DNA of 64,000 nt, from NCBI RefSeq assembly GCF_041902845.1, contig NZ_CP159486.1, forward strand, positions 2,356,001 to 2,420,000, given 5' to 3'. How positions within the stretch are numbered: the stretch's first letter is position 1; each line of letters begins with the position of its first letter. This document shows, one piece after another, positions 32,594 to 40,988 of the stretch. This DNA is from Limibacterium fermenti. Lineage in GTDB: Bacteria > Bacteroidota > Bacteroidia > Bacteroidales > Dysgonomonadaceae. The notes beneath the pieces were generated by a model. The model was not told where the DNA came from. It searched no databases and worked only from the letters and a program-made list of their open reading frames with translations. Position numbers and translations under genes: made by a program.

Positions 32594-34750
32594 ATGATGA
32601 ATCCTATTGTTAAGAGTATCGTATTGTCAGACGGACGGACGATCACTCTCGAAACGGGGAAGCTGGCAAAGCAAGCAGACGGAGCTGTTACCCTGCGTAC
32701 AGGCAATACCGTTCTTTTAGCCACTGTTTGCGCCGCTAAAGATGCCACCCCGGGAACCGATTTTATGCCCCTACAGGTAGAATATAGAGAAAAATTTGCT
32801 TCTTCCGGCCGTTTTCCGGGAGGTTTTATGAAAAGAGAGGGAAAGCCCTCCGACTACGAAGTCCTTACCAGCCGATTGATCGACCGCGCCTTGCGGCCTT
32901 TATTCCCGGATGATTATCACGCCGATGTATTTGTGAATGTCATCCTTTTTTCCGCCGACGGCGAAGATATGCCCGACGCATTGGCAGGACTGGCCGCTTC
33001 GGCCGCTTTAGCCGTTTCCGACATTCCTTTCAACGGCCCCATCTCGGAAGTGCGGGTAGCGCGCATCGACGGCAAACTGATCGTCAACCCGACGTTCTCT
33101 CAACTCAAACAAGCCGATTTGGACATTATGGTGGGTGCGACCCTCGATAATATCATGATGGTGGAAGGCGAAATGAACGAAGTGTCGGAGGCCGAAATGC
33201 TCGAAGCCATCAAGTTCGCTCATGAAGAGATCAAGAAACAATGCCAGGCGCAGATCGAACTCACCGAGGAAGTAGGTAAAACCGTTAAACGGAAATACTG
33301 CCACGAAGAAAACGACGAAGAACTTCGCAAACAGGTTTGGTCGAACTGTTACCAGAAAGCATACGATGTTGCGGCTTCGCAAAATCCCAACAAGCACGAA
33401 AGAATGGATGCTTTCGAAGCGATTCAGGAAAGTTTTTTGGAAACGATTCCCGAAGAAGAGCGCGACGAAAAGGCTCCTCTGGTCGCCCGATATTATCACG
33501 AAGTGGAAAAAGAAGCCATGCGCCGTTGCATCCTCGACGAAGGCAAACGCCTCGACGGAAGAACGACTACAGAAATCCGCCCTATCTGGTGCGAAGTGGA
33601 TGCGCTGCCCAGCCCTCACGGATCGGCCATCTTTACCCGCGGCGAAACCCAATCGTTGACCACCGTGACCTTAGGCACCAAACTCGATGAAAAAATCATC
33701 GACGATGCGCTTGTTCACGGCACCGACCGCTTTTTGCTGCACTATAACTTCCCGCCGTTTTCTACCGGAGAAGCCCGCCCGCAACGCGGAACAGGACGCC
33801 GCGAAATCGGACACGGCAACTTGGCGAACCGCGCCCTGAAAAAAGTCATCCCCGACAATTATCCGTATGTGATCCGTGTGGTTTCGGATATTCTCGAGTC
33901 GAACGGCTCCTCGTCGATGGCTACCGTATGTGCCGGTACGCTGGCCCTGATGGATGCCGGTGTGAAGATTAAAAAACCGGTCGCCGGTATCGCCATGGGT
34001 CTTATTTCCGAAAACAAAGGGCAAAAATATGCCATCCTTTCGGACATCTTAGGCGACGAAGACCACTTGGGCGATATGGACTTTAAGGTATGCGGCACCA
34101 AAGACGGTATCACCGCGACGCAAATGGATATCAAAGTCGACGGATTATCGTATGAAATCCTCGAAAAAGCATTGGTGCAGGCTAAAATAGGCCGCGAACA
34201 CATCATGGGTAAGATGCTGGAAACCATTTCCGAACCTCGTGCCGACCTGAAACCTCATGCTCCGCGCATCGAGGTGATGGACATCCCGAAAGACTTCATC
34301 GGAGCGGTTATCGGCCCGGGTGGAAAAATCATCCAAGGCATTCAGGAAGAAACCGGAGCGACTATCACCATCGACGAAATCGACGGAAGAGGCCATATCG
34401 AAATTTCGGCTTCCAACAAACCTTCTATCGACGCAGCCATTGCCAAGATCAAAGGTATTGTGGCCGTTCCCGAAGTCGGAGAAGTCTACGACGCAGTGGT
34501 GCGTTCCATCATGCCTTACGGCGCGTTTGTGGAATTCCTTCCCGGAAAAGACGGACTGTTGCATATTTCGGAAATTGACTGGAAACGCCTGGAACGGGTG
34601 GAAGATGCCAACCTGAAAGAAGGCGATAAGATTCAAGTGAAGTTATTGGATGTCGATCCGAAAACCGGAAAATATAAACTGTCGCGGAAAGCGCTTTTGC
34701 CAAGGCCGCCGAAACCGGAAGTGCAGAAGAAAGATGATTCTTCGCATTGA
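32594..34750 (+). CDS. pnp: Polyribonucleotide nucleotidyltransferase (PNPase)
   Basis: 718 residues. Two RNase PH domains (first with FMPLQVEYREKFASSGRFPGGF, second with ETQSLTTVTLG and GTGRREIGHGNLA..), separated by a helical linker, then a KH domain (IPKDFIGAVIGPGGKIIQGIQEETGATI) and an S1 domain (YDAVVRSIMPYGAFVEFLPGKDGLLHISEI). Phosphorolytic 3'-5' RNA decay. Usually next to rpsO, but not here. Two adjacent ATG codons; either may start. A terminator follows at 34,781. Confidence 0.98.
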   Translation: MMNPIVKSIVLSDGRTITLETGKLAKQADGAVTLRTGNTVLLATVCAAKDATPGTDFMPLQVEYREKFASSGRFPGGFMKREGKPSDYEVLTSRLIDRALRPLFPDDYHADVFVNVILFSADGEDMPDALAGLAASAALAVSDIPFNGPISEVRVARIDGKLIVNPTFSQLKQADLDIMVGATLDNIMMVEGEMNEVSEAEMLEAIKFAHEEIKKQCQAQIELTEEVGKTVKRKYCHEENDEELRKQVWSNCYQKAYDVAASQNPNKHERMDAFEAIQESFLETIPEEERDEKAPLVARYYHEVEKEAMRRCILDEGKRLDGRTTTEIRPIWCEVDALPSPHGSAIFTRGETQSLTTVTLGTKLDEKIIDDALVHGTDRFLLHYNFPPFSTGEARPQRGTGRREIGHGNLANRALKKVIPDNYPYVIRVVSDILESNGSSSMATVCAGTLALMDAGVKIKKPVAGIAMGLISENKGQKYAILSDILGDEDHLGDMDFKVCGTKDGITATQMDIKVDGLSYEILEKALVQAKIGREHIMGKMLETISEPRADLKPHAPRIEVMDIPKDFIGAVIGPGGKIIQGIQEETGATITIDEIDGRGHIEISASNKPSIDAAIAKIKGIVAVPEVGEVYDAVVRSIMPYGAFVEFLPGKDGLLHISEIDWKRLERVEDANLKEGDKIQVKLLDVDPKTGKYKLSRKALLPRPPKPEVQKKDDSSH

Positions 34751-34780
34751 TTTTTTCGACACAATCACATTCTATAATAT

Positions 34781-34814
34781 AAAAAGCGGATCTCTTAGGG
34801 ACTTCGCTTTTTTT
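34781..34814 (+). terminator. pnp terminator
   Basis: AAAAAGCG (34,781-34,788) pairs with CGCTTTTT (34,805-34,812), followed by further T residues. Confidence 0.85.
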
Positions 34815-35076
34815 ATGCCCCATCTACCTCCCCGGCGAATGTATTAACGGTGCGAAAAACGTTCGATTTCTTTTTTAACCCCTCCCCGCTTCATGGTAGG
34901 GCTGTCTCAAAAGTTATCCTCAAAAAGTGAAAAGAACAAATTGAACTTGAAAAAGAATGTTTCCCGCAAACTGAATACACCGGCGAAATAAAACCATTTA
35001 GAAGGCTCCGATAGATTTTTATCGTCGAATCGCCGGAGAGAAAGGCACGGACAACCGTTTAAAAATGGCCGCGAAT

Positions 35077-35412
35077 ACAATGCACAACTCTCAGGACGCA
35101 ATGTACGACACAAAAGATGCAATGTACAATATGCAGCAGTCAATAAAACGTTCGCACAGGACAATGTAGAAATGTATGCAGATAATGTAAGAGTCTCGGC
35201 TGACAATGTGTCGTTCGACAATTGCAATGTAGAGCACGGAGATGACAATGTGTCATCCGCAGATCGCAATGCACCATTGTGCGGACGTAATGTACCATTG
35301 TTTGGTGGTAATGTATGATTGCGTTAACATAATGTACGCCCCTGCGCGGTCAATAAATGATTAAAAGCCGCGAATACAACATTCATCAGGCACAATATAC
35401 CGTTCTCGACAC
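35077..35412. repeat. Array B: sixteen 21-bp units in exact phase
   Basis: From 35,077 to 35,412 a core of the form nCAATGTA starts every 21 bp without a single insertion or deletion (35,077, 35,098, 35,119 and so on to 35,392). AAT at positions 3-5 is present in all sixteen units, C at position 2 in most, and TGTA or a close variant follows in most; the remaining 13 bases differ freely. The array occupies the middle of the 833-bp gap between pnp and the DUF6261-like gene and ends about 70 bp before that gene's -33 box. The minus strand is open with a seven-residue periodic peptide, probably a by-product of the period. Confidence 0.9.
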
Positions 35413-35483
35413 AGGTTAATACTGTTTATTAACTAAAAAGAGTACAGATATCGATTTTTATTAAATTTATTTGCGAAAATATT

Positions 35484-35513
35484 TTTGTATATCCCGAATA
35501 TTTTATACATTTG
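35484..35513 (+). promoter_or_regulatory. Promoter of the DUF6261-like gene
   Basis: TTTG at 35,484-35,487 and TACATTTG at 35,506-35,513, 18 bp apart. Confidence 0.7.
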
Positions 35514-35583
35514 CAGCGACATTTAAATTTAGGATCATAGTACCTACTACTCTCGCTCTAGTATCTACTAATAAAATTACAAG

Positions 35584-36267
35584 ATGATGAAAAAAACAGA
35601 TGAAGATTTTATTAGTTTTTTGGATGTATTGGATGCGACACTTACGCAATATGAAGCCGTTTGGAGTACAAACCCCGTTTTTTCTGCACAAGTAGCCAAA
35701 TTCAGGAAATATTACGCCGCCATCAAAGCCACGGCGGAAAAAGCGAAAATCATTACGAAAGGCGCCACGGAAGACAAGGACGATGCAACGCTGGCCGTAT
35801 GCGAGCTGGCAAGAGATCTTTCGCAGCGCGCCAGCATTTACGCTCTGGAGAATATCAATATGGAGACGCACATCCAGCTTCGCGTAAGCAGGGGCTCGCT
35901 GTTGCAATTGGCTGACGAAGACCTGTCCGTCAGGCTTTGGGACATCTATAACCGGATGGTAGGATTCGGAGAAGTATTGGCCCCTTACGTAACGCCGGAA
36001 GAGTTGGAGCAATTCAAAACGCTCATCGAAAAATATGACAAACTCATTCCCCGCCCACGAGGATTGGCCATAGAGCGCAAAATCCATAACGACACGCTGC
36101 CGACGTTGAAGAAAGAAATACGGAAGGTACGATATAAGATGGACAGTCTTATCAGTTTCTTCAACGGTACCGAGTTCGCACAAGCCTACCGCAACGCACG
36201 CCGCATGGTTCGCTCGAGTTCGCGTAAGCCGAAGAAGACAGACGAAAAGAAAAATCAGAATACATAA
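35584..36267 (+). CDS. DUF6261-like helical protein (Bacteroidetes conserved unknown)
   Basis: 227 residues, no signal peptide. Almost entirely helical and charged, with a Lys/Arg-rich tail (RSSSRKPKKTDEKKNQNT) that could bind nucleic acid. Resembles the Bacteroidetes DUF6261 group by length, helical repeats and the ending FNGTEFAQAYRNARRMVR; the assignment is from memory of the family style and is tentative. Its promoter lies just beyond the 21-bp array B, the only coding gene facing away from that array. Terminator at 36,323. Confidence 0.7.
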   Translation: MMKKTDEDFISFLDVLDATLTQYEAVWSTNPVFSAQVAKFRKYYAAIKATAEKAKIITKGATEDKDDATLAVCELARDLSQRASIYALENINMETHIQLRVSRGSLLQLADEDLSVRLWDIYNRMVGFGEVLAPYVTPEELEQFKTLIEKYDKLIPRPRGLAIERKIHNDTLPTLKKEIRKVRYKMDSLISFFNGTEFAQAYRNARRMVRSSSRKPKKTDEKKNQNT

Positions 36268-36322
36268 ATCCGAGAATAACAGATTGTGTCATACTTCATT
36301 CTATTTTAAAAATCAACATGAT

Positions 36323-36352
36323 ATCCCGGACAGGCTCGTTTCTGTCCGGGAT
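36323..36352 (+). terminator. Terminator after the DUF6261-like gene
   Basis: ATCCCGGACAG (36,323-36,333) with CTGTCCGGGAT (36,342-36,352), a perfect 11-bp stem with an 8-nt loop, followed by a mixed T-rich tract. Confidence 0.75.
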
Positions 36353-36425
36353 TGTTATTATATCAATTTGTTCCCAAATTTATTTTTCCTGCAATTTCAG
36401 AACTTGAGGTTTATTTTACAGAGTT

Positions 36426-36893
36426 TTAATCAGCTCGGGGTTTTCGTTTTATTTCTAATACTTTTCCTAAATGATAAACAATATTCCAAATGGCCAAATC
36501 CCCTTCCGAATCAATAGTAACTCCATTTTGTTCATCCCAAAAGAATCGCGCATCATTACCCTTTTTATCTTTTGCAATTTCAAATGAGATATTCTCCACC
36601 TCGACTAAAGCGCTATCCCTTTCCTTGGCATAGCCTACGGCGAGATGAAGGAACTTATAATCGACAGGAACAAAGGGATAATTTCCTTCGTTATAAGCCA
36701 TAATATCATCTTCAAATCCATCCGGGATATCATCGCGAATATCCGGGACTCCATCTTTGTCGCATCGTAAATATTTCTTATAGGTAGTATCCTTTATTTC
36801 ACGATATTCCTCCTTTTTCGCACCCTCCACAATGGCATCGAAATATATCTGCTTAATCGGCAAATACAACGTGTTTTCTTTTGTTGCCTCCAT
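36426..36893 (-). CDS. ASCH/PUA-like domain protein
   Basis: 155 residues. The N-terminal LYLPIKQIYFDAIVEGAKKEEYREIKDTTYKKYL matches the ASCH-domain entry (LxxP.K..yfd.I..G.K..E.R), a PUA-like RNA-binding fold. The domain includes an acidic insertion (GVPDIRDDIPDGFEDDIM). ASCH proteins are proposed to bind RNA or modified bases. Short and stand-alone; neighbours give no pathway. Confidence 0.75.
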   Translation of the reverse strand: MEATKENTLYLPIKQIYFDAIVEGAKKEEYREIKDTTYKKYLRCDKDGVPDIRDDIPDGFEDDIMAYNEGNYPFVPVDYKFLHLAVGYAKERDSALVEVENISFEIAKDKKGNDARFFWDEQNGVTIDSEGDLAIWNIVYHLGKVLEIKRKPRAD

Positions 36894-36955
36894 ATAATTG
36901 CTAATAATATTAAAAACTCATGTAAATGTAAATCGGTCTATTATATTACACAATA

Positions 36956-37303
36956 TTATAATGAAAAATAATTTTGAGCAAAAACAATTTGCTCTTTCTT
37001 GCTATCCCCGTTTTGAGCAATCAAGTAACACGCATAACGGGTAAGAAGCATATCATTTATCTGTTTTTCAGCTCATGAACCTATCGAAACCATTTTCCTG
37101 ACTTCAGGAAAATGGTCCGCTATTTCTTGTCCTGCATTTAGACAAGATTGTTCCGCTTTATCAATAACTTTGGAGAAATTCTCCCATTTAGCATAGCCCA
37201 ATAACTTTTGGAGTTCCCGTGCACTCCAGCATTCCACTCCTTCTACTTCTGCCGCTGCTTGTTCGAAGCGGACAAACAGGGCTTTTATCTCTTCCGATTT
37301 CAT
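36956..37303 (-). pseudogene. dinD-like gene broken by an in-frame TGA
   Basis: The first 76 codons read like the N-terminus of DinD (BRO-family, DNA-damage-inducible): ECWSARELQKLLGYAKWENFSKVIDKAEQSC.., then EVRKMVSIGS and a TGA (37,073-37,075). Translation in the same frame beyond the TGA continues as AEKQINDMLLTRYACYLIAQ and NGDSKKEQIVFAQNYF, the expected next DinD segment, before a second stop at 36,956. A single base change (for example GGA to TGA) explains the first stop. The last two thirds of a ~270-residue DinD are absent. A TATATTTG promoter survives at 37,365-37,372. Confidence 0.85.
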
Positions 37304-37364
37304 CTCATTATCAAATTTTTATACCATATTGTCCGAACGAACGAATTTCTCTACAGGCAACCTG

Positions 37365-37372
37365 CAAATATA
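37365..37372 (-). promoter_or_regulatory. -7 element of the broken dinD-like gene
   Basis: TATATTTG on the minus strand, about 62 bp before the start codon. Confidence 0.5.
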
Positions 37373-37491
37373 GCAAATTTAAATCTCAATCCAGTAATAA
37401 GAATAAAGAACTTACCGGATTAAATGCCATTAATTTAGAAAGAAATGATGGCTAAAAATAAACGATCAAAATTAACAAATTCGTCCAAAAC

Positions 37492-37551
37492 AATCGGGTT
37501 ATATCTATTGTTTAATAAGTGTTTTTATTTTCACCCGATTAAATAGATATA
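37492..37551 (+). other. Interlocked inverted repeats (A-B-A'-B') just before a start codon
   Basis: AATCGGGT (37,492-37,499) and its inverse ACCCGATT (37,533-37,540) alternate with TATATCTATT (37,500-37,509) and its inverse AATAGATATA (37,542-37,551). Both pairs are perfect (8 and 10 bp). Because the order is A, B, A', B', they cannot both form simple hairpins; they would need a pseudoknot or be two overlapping operators. The last repeat ends one base before the ATG at 37,553. Confidence 0.8.
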
Positions 37552-37552
37552 G

Positions 37553-38461
37553 ATGAAAAGAATAAAATGGTTCTTCACGATAATAATAATCAGTATTTTA
37601 TCGTTTTCCGCACACGCTCAGGAAGCTTCTTTCGAAGGAATAATCACCAGCCGTATCGTATTCGGCGAGGTCGATTTAAGTCCATTGGCAGAGAAAATCG
37701 ACTACCACAAAGGAAACGTTCAAGAACAAATCGGCTCATTCTTCCGCACACTTCCGACAGCACAGTCGGACAAGCTTCAGGCAATGATCGAACGAAATCC
37801 CATGATGACCATCGCTCTTCTGATGATTCCTCCACAAACAACCCTTTATATCAAAGGCGGGACAATCCTGGCGAAGATGAAAGGCCTTGGCTATGAAATG
37901 GAACACTATCACAATCTATCTGCCGATGAAGCGTTCATTTATACCGCATCCCTGATCGACCCACAAAATGCCGCAACGTCCACATATAAGCCTTCCGAAG
38001 GATATAAAGAACTGTTTGCGGGTAACAAGTTGATCACGCCGGACAAATATACTTTCTCAAAGCTACCTCAAACAGCCACCGTAGCCGGCTATGTTTGCAA
38101 TGTCTCTTCGTATGTCCCGAAATCCGCACCAGGCAATGCTACGGGAGCAAACGGCCTGCCTGCTGTCGATGTACGTAAATTAATCGTCTACACGAATAGC
38201 GAGATATCGAAAACCATCAATTTTTCGCATCCTTATTACATTCCGGAAGCCGACGGCATCCTGCGTATCGATATTTTTCTTGAAGACAGCGATCAACCGA
38301 CAATGGTGTACGAGATGATAAAGGTCGATAAAACTACGGTAAATGACAGTCAATTACAAATAAAGAAATCCCAACCGCTGTATCAGTTGACAGATATGGA
38401 GTACGGAATGAAATTACTCGGCATCACCATGGAAGGAATATCTTCGCTGGGAGATGAATAA
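37553..38461 (+). CDS. Secreted protein of unknown function (GLPGLI/DUF4412-like)
   Basis: 302 residues with a signal peptide (1-22, ending AHA-Q). The mature part begins ASFEGIITSRIVFGEVD and includes FIYTASLIDPQNAATSTYKPSEGYK, GNKLITPDKYTFSKLPQTATVAGYVCNVSSYVPKS, in the style of DUF4412 or GLPGLI-like beta-rich periplasmic proteins; the domain call is tentative. It is followed after 41 bp by the methyltransferase-like gene. Its leader carries the interlocked inverted repeats described separately, so translation may be structured or regulated. Confidence 0.65.
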   Translation: MKRIKWFFTIIIISILSFSAHAQEASFEGIITSRIVFGEVDLSPLAEKIDYHKGNVQEQIGSFFRTLPTAQSDKLQAMIERNPMMTIALLMIPPQTTLYIKGGTILAKMKGLGYEMEHYHNLSADEAFIYTASLIDPQNAATSTYKPSEGYKELFAGNKLITPDKYTFSKLPQTATVAGYVCNVSSYVPKSAPGNATGANGLPAVDVRKLIVYTNSEISKTINFSHPYYIPEADGILRIDIFLEDSDQPTMVYEMIKVDKTTVNDSQLQIKKSQPLYQLTDMEYGMKLLGITMEGISSLGDE

Positions 38462-38502
38462 TACAATGGAGGGTATTTCTACCGCAAATTTTACAGTATA
38501 TA

Positions 38503-39384
38503 ATGAATAAACTGGAAAATCAGATTGATTTACAAATCGAATCCAATCGAAATAAGAACTTGTTTCATAAGGACGCTACAAAGACGATGCATTTTGCCCA
38601 AACGCTCTTTGATGAAATTCGGAATTTAAAAGGACTCACTGAAAATGAGGTAAATGTTTTGATTGAATATACCTGTGAAAAAGTAGTAGAGGAATTTTGC
38701 CGGGTAAATCAATATTATTCCTTTGGCGAAGACGATAAAAAACGTTTAAAGGATATTTATCGGGATCTATATTTTGATATTATACAAAAGAAGATTCCAA
38801 TGAATCTTCTTTCCGAAAGGCATTATCAAAACCTGAAATCATGGGTGGAAGAATCAAATCCTTTTTCTAAAAAGATGTATCAGGAAGAGGATGTAACGGT
38901 AAATCCGGTAGTCTGTTGCGAATATAGCGCTGATATCCAAAAACATATTCTGCATCTTCAATTAGAGGAATTACCGGAACCGATTCTGGACGTGGGAAGC
39001 GGCAAACACGGTAATTTAGTAAAGAGTTTACGCGCAGCAGGATTAATCGCCTATGGCATCGATCGATTTTCAGATTGTTCATGGGTGGAGAAAGCGGATT
39101 GGCTCACGTATGATTACGGTATGGAGAAATGGGGCACCATTATCAGCAATCTGGGGTTTTCGAATCATTTTCTTCATCACCATTTACGGGAAGATGGGAA
39201 CTTTATCGGATATGCTAAAAAGTATATGGAAATATTGAACTCATTGAAGCTACACGGACGGATGTATTATGCGCCGGAACTGCCCTTTATCGAGCAATAC
39301 TTGGATAAAAACAGTTACTCGATTACAAAACATGCTATTGAGAATATCTCTCTTAAGGCAACAATGATAAAGCGGTTAAAATAG
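38503..39384 (+). CDS. SAM-dependent methyltransferase-like protein
   Basis: 293 residues. The N-terminal 130 residues are helical and unrecognised. From about residue 155 a class I methyltransferase core appears: ILDVGSGKHGNLVKSLRAAGLIAYGIDRFSDC, with the glycine-rich SAM motif and an acidic residue (Asp) at the end of strand 2. The usual DPP/NPP-type motif IV is not obvious (IISNLGFSNHF), so the acceptor is unknown. Possibly part of the operon starting at 37,553. Confidence 0.7.
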   Translation: MNKLENQIDLQIESNRNKNLFHKDATKTMHFAQTLFDEIRNLKGLTENEVNVLIEYTCEKVVEEFCRVNQYYSFGEDDKKRLKDIYRDLYFDIIQKKIPMNLLSERHYQNLKSWVEESNPFSKKMYQEEDVTVNPVVCCEYSADIQKHILHLQLEELPEPILDVGSGKHGNLVKSLRAAGLIAYGIDRFSDCSWVEKADWLTYDYGMEKWGTIISNLGFSNHFLHHHLREDGNFIGYAKKYMEILNSLKLHGRMYYAPELPFIEQYLDKNSYSITKHAIENISLKATMIKRLK

Positions 39385-39470
39385 AAGCCGAAGGATTTTT
39401 GTTGAAACTCCCTATCGCCTATTTGGTACAACAAATTAACCGAAGAACGTCGATAACAACGAAAAAGACA

Positions 39471-39495
39471 TTTTTAAAACGATTGTTCCAAAATA
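39471..39495. promoter_or_regulatory. TetR-type operator candidate, copy 1
   Basis: A 25-bp sequence that recurs at 40,111-40,135 with only two changes. It contains an AAACGA(T/A)TGTT core with partial dyad symmetry and lies directly upstream of the TetR gene's -7 element, as expected for autorepression. Confidence 0.65.
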
Positions 39496-39500
39496 TTTCT

Positions 39501-39508
39501 TATCTTTG
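39501..39508 (+). promoter_or_regulatory. -7 element of the TetR gene
   Basis: TATCTTTG, only 10 bp upstream of the ATG at 39,519, giving a very short leader. Confidence 0.65.
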
Positions 39509-39518
39509 TCTCCAAGTT

Positions 39519-40097
39519 ATGGCAAGAAATAGAGAATTTAACGAACAGGAGGCCATTAAGCGGGCAATGGATGTCTTTTGGAAAAAGGGCTACAACGGTG
39601 CGTCCATGCGCGATTTGACGGATGCAATGCAAATTAACAGCAGTAGTTTATACAACAGTATCGGCGATAAACACAAACTTTTCGTGAAGTGCATCCAAAA
39701 CTATACCGAAGAACGGATGAAAGAAGCCAAAGCGCATGCATCACAAGCAAAAACACCGTTGAAAGCTATCGTTAATTTCATTCAGGATTCGGTCAATACC
39801 ATTTTGTACAGCAACAACAGTTGCCTGGCTATTAAAACCACTTTTGAGGTGGCAGCCAACGACAGTGCTATCCAAGCTATCTTAAAATCGGATGCCGACA
39901 AAACGCATTCACTGCTCGCCGAACTCATAATAAAGGCAAGGGAACAAAAGGAGATCGATTCCGAAGAAGATCCTGAGACCATTGCCGATTTTATTATGAA
40001 TGCCTTTACAGGTTGGTACGAATCTTATATTTTATATCAGAATCCTGTAAAAATCAAGAAAATGGCGAAGTATCTCATCACCCGTATTTCGCAATAA
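39519..40097 (+). CDS. TetR/AcrR-family transcriptional regulator
   Basis: 192 residues from ATG 39,519; a longer reading from 39,399 would begin upstream of the promoter and is rejected. N-terminal helix-turn-helix: EQEAIKRAMDVFWKKGYNGASMRDLTDAMQINSSSLYNSIGDKHKLF. The C-terminal domain (about 70-192) is helical and would bind an unknown ligand. Nearly identical 25-bp sites lie before this gene and before the following MazG-like gene, suggesting it controls both. Confidence 0.93.
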   Translation: MARNREFNEQEAIKRAMDVFWKKGYNGASMRDLTDAMQINSSSLYNSIGDKHKLFVKCIQNYTEERMKEAKAHASQAKTPLKAIVNFIQDSVNTILYSNNSCLAIKTTFEVAANDSAIQAILKSDADKTHSLLAELIIKAREQKEIDSEEDPETIADFIMNAFTGWYESYILYQNPVKIKKMAKYLITRISQ

Positions 40098-40110
40098 TTT
40101 TTTTGCCTAT

Positions 40111-40135
40111 TTTTTAAAACGAATGTTTCAAAATA
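40111..40135. promoter_or_regulatory. TetR-type operator candidate, copy 2
   Basis: Differs from the 39,471-39,495 copy at 2 of 25 positions, same orientation. Lies 13 bp before the start codon of the MazG-like gene. Confidence 0.65.
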
Positions 40136-40148
40136 AAATACATAAACA

Positions 40149-40472
40149 ATGAAGAAAACCGATTTTAAAGACATCATTCAACGTTCGAAAAAGATACGGG
40201 AATCGTATCATCAGTTGGAACAACAACATCACGGAAGCGAATGGACCGTGGAAGAAGATGCGTTGGCTTTTTTAACCGACGCAGGATTGGTTGCAAGACA
40301 AACAATGTCGCAACAGGGACGCTGGCCAAAAGAAAATACGCAAGCGGAATTAGAACATAAACTGGCCGAATGTATCTGGTGGCTGATTGTTTTGGCGGAC
40401 AGAACGGATATCGATATGGAGAAAGCCGTGGAAAAATTCCTTACCAGAACAGAGAATTTATTAACAAACTGA
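40149..40472 (+). CDS. MazG-like all-alpha nucleotide pyrophosphohydrolase
   Basis: 107 residues, all helical. C-terminal segment ELEHKLAECIWWLIVLADRTDIDMEKAVEKF matches the second half of the MazG/all-alpha NTP-PPase motif (ExxD...). The first half (EEDALAFLTDAGLVARQ) supplies acidic residues. Members hydrolyse non-canonical nucleoside triphosphates. Probably controlled by the adjacent TetR protein and co-transcribed with the NTF2-like gene 13 bp downstream. Confidence 0.75.
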   Translation: MKKTDFKDIIQRSKKIRESYHQLEQQHHGSEWTVEEDALAFLTDAGLVARQTMSQQGRWPKENTQAELEHKLAECIWWLIVLADRTDIDMEKAVEKFLTRTENLLTN

Positions 40473-40485
40473 CTTTTATACGAAT

Positions 40486-40821
40486 ATGGACATTAAAAGA
40501 TTTATAGAAGATTGGCTTGCCGCAAGCAATGCTTATGATACCGACAGCTATTTGGATAAATATCATAAGACTGCGGAACTTGACGACCCGTCCGTCGGGC
40601 GGATTTTCAAAGGACATTCAGGTATTAAAGAATATTTTGAGGATTATTTTATAGAATACAAGACACAAACAAAACTCATTCGGTTAGAAATCATTCACGA
40701 CAACGCAGCCCATATTGAAGTTGAGTTCACGGGGAAATTTCCGGAAGGAAGAATCGGCGGCGTATTCGATTTCACATTCAAAGACGACAAAATCGCTTCT
40801 GTAAAAGCCTATTTACAATAG
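40486..40821 (+). CDS. SnoaL/NTF2-like protein
   Basis: 111 residues, one NTF2-like cone-shaped domain: FIEDWLAASNAYDTDSYLDKYHKTAELDDPSVGRIFKGHSGIKEYFEDYF, ending FDFTFKDDKIASVKAYL. This fold binds small ligands or catalyses isomerisation or hydrolysis; the role here is unknown. Last gene of the TetR-linked module; terminator at 40,915. Confidence 0.85.
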   Translation: MDIKRFIEDWLAASNAYDTDSYLDKYHKTAELDDPSVGRIFKGHSGIKEYFEDYFIEYKTQTKLIRLEIIHDNAAHIEVEFTGKFPEGRIGGVFDFTFKDDKIASVKAYLQ

Positions 40822-40914
40822 GAATAAAGAGGAGGGGAAAATACCCAACCCTAAGTTTCAACAAACAATTTTATTATCGGGTTACATTTATCGACTTTCC
40901 CTTTAGAATGAGTA

Positions 40915-40946
40915 AAAAAGCGGAACCCCAAAAGGCTCCGCTTTTT
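40915..40946. terminator. Terminator between the NTF2-like gene and the decarboxylase operon
   Basis: AAAAAGCGGA (40,915-40,924) with TCCGCTTTTT (40,937-40,946), usable in both directions between convergent units. Confidence 0.88.
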
Positions 40947-40988
40947 AAAATCGAAAATCTACTTGACAGTAAAGTTTCCTTTAACTGT

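Noticed and set aside
34899..34916. GGGCTGTCTCAAAAGTT-like end of an insertion sequence
   Set aside because: Resembles terminal repeats of some IS families, but no second end, transposase or target duplication was found nearby.
34907..35269. 120-codon minus-strand frame with seven-residue TLS periodicity
   Set aside because: Follows array B and has no coding features.
35077..35412. CRISPR array
   Set aside because: The conserved part is only about 7 bp, the period is 21 bp, there are no 28-37-bp repeats with 30-bp spacers, and no cas genes.
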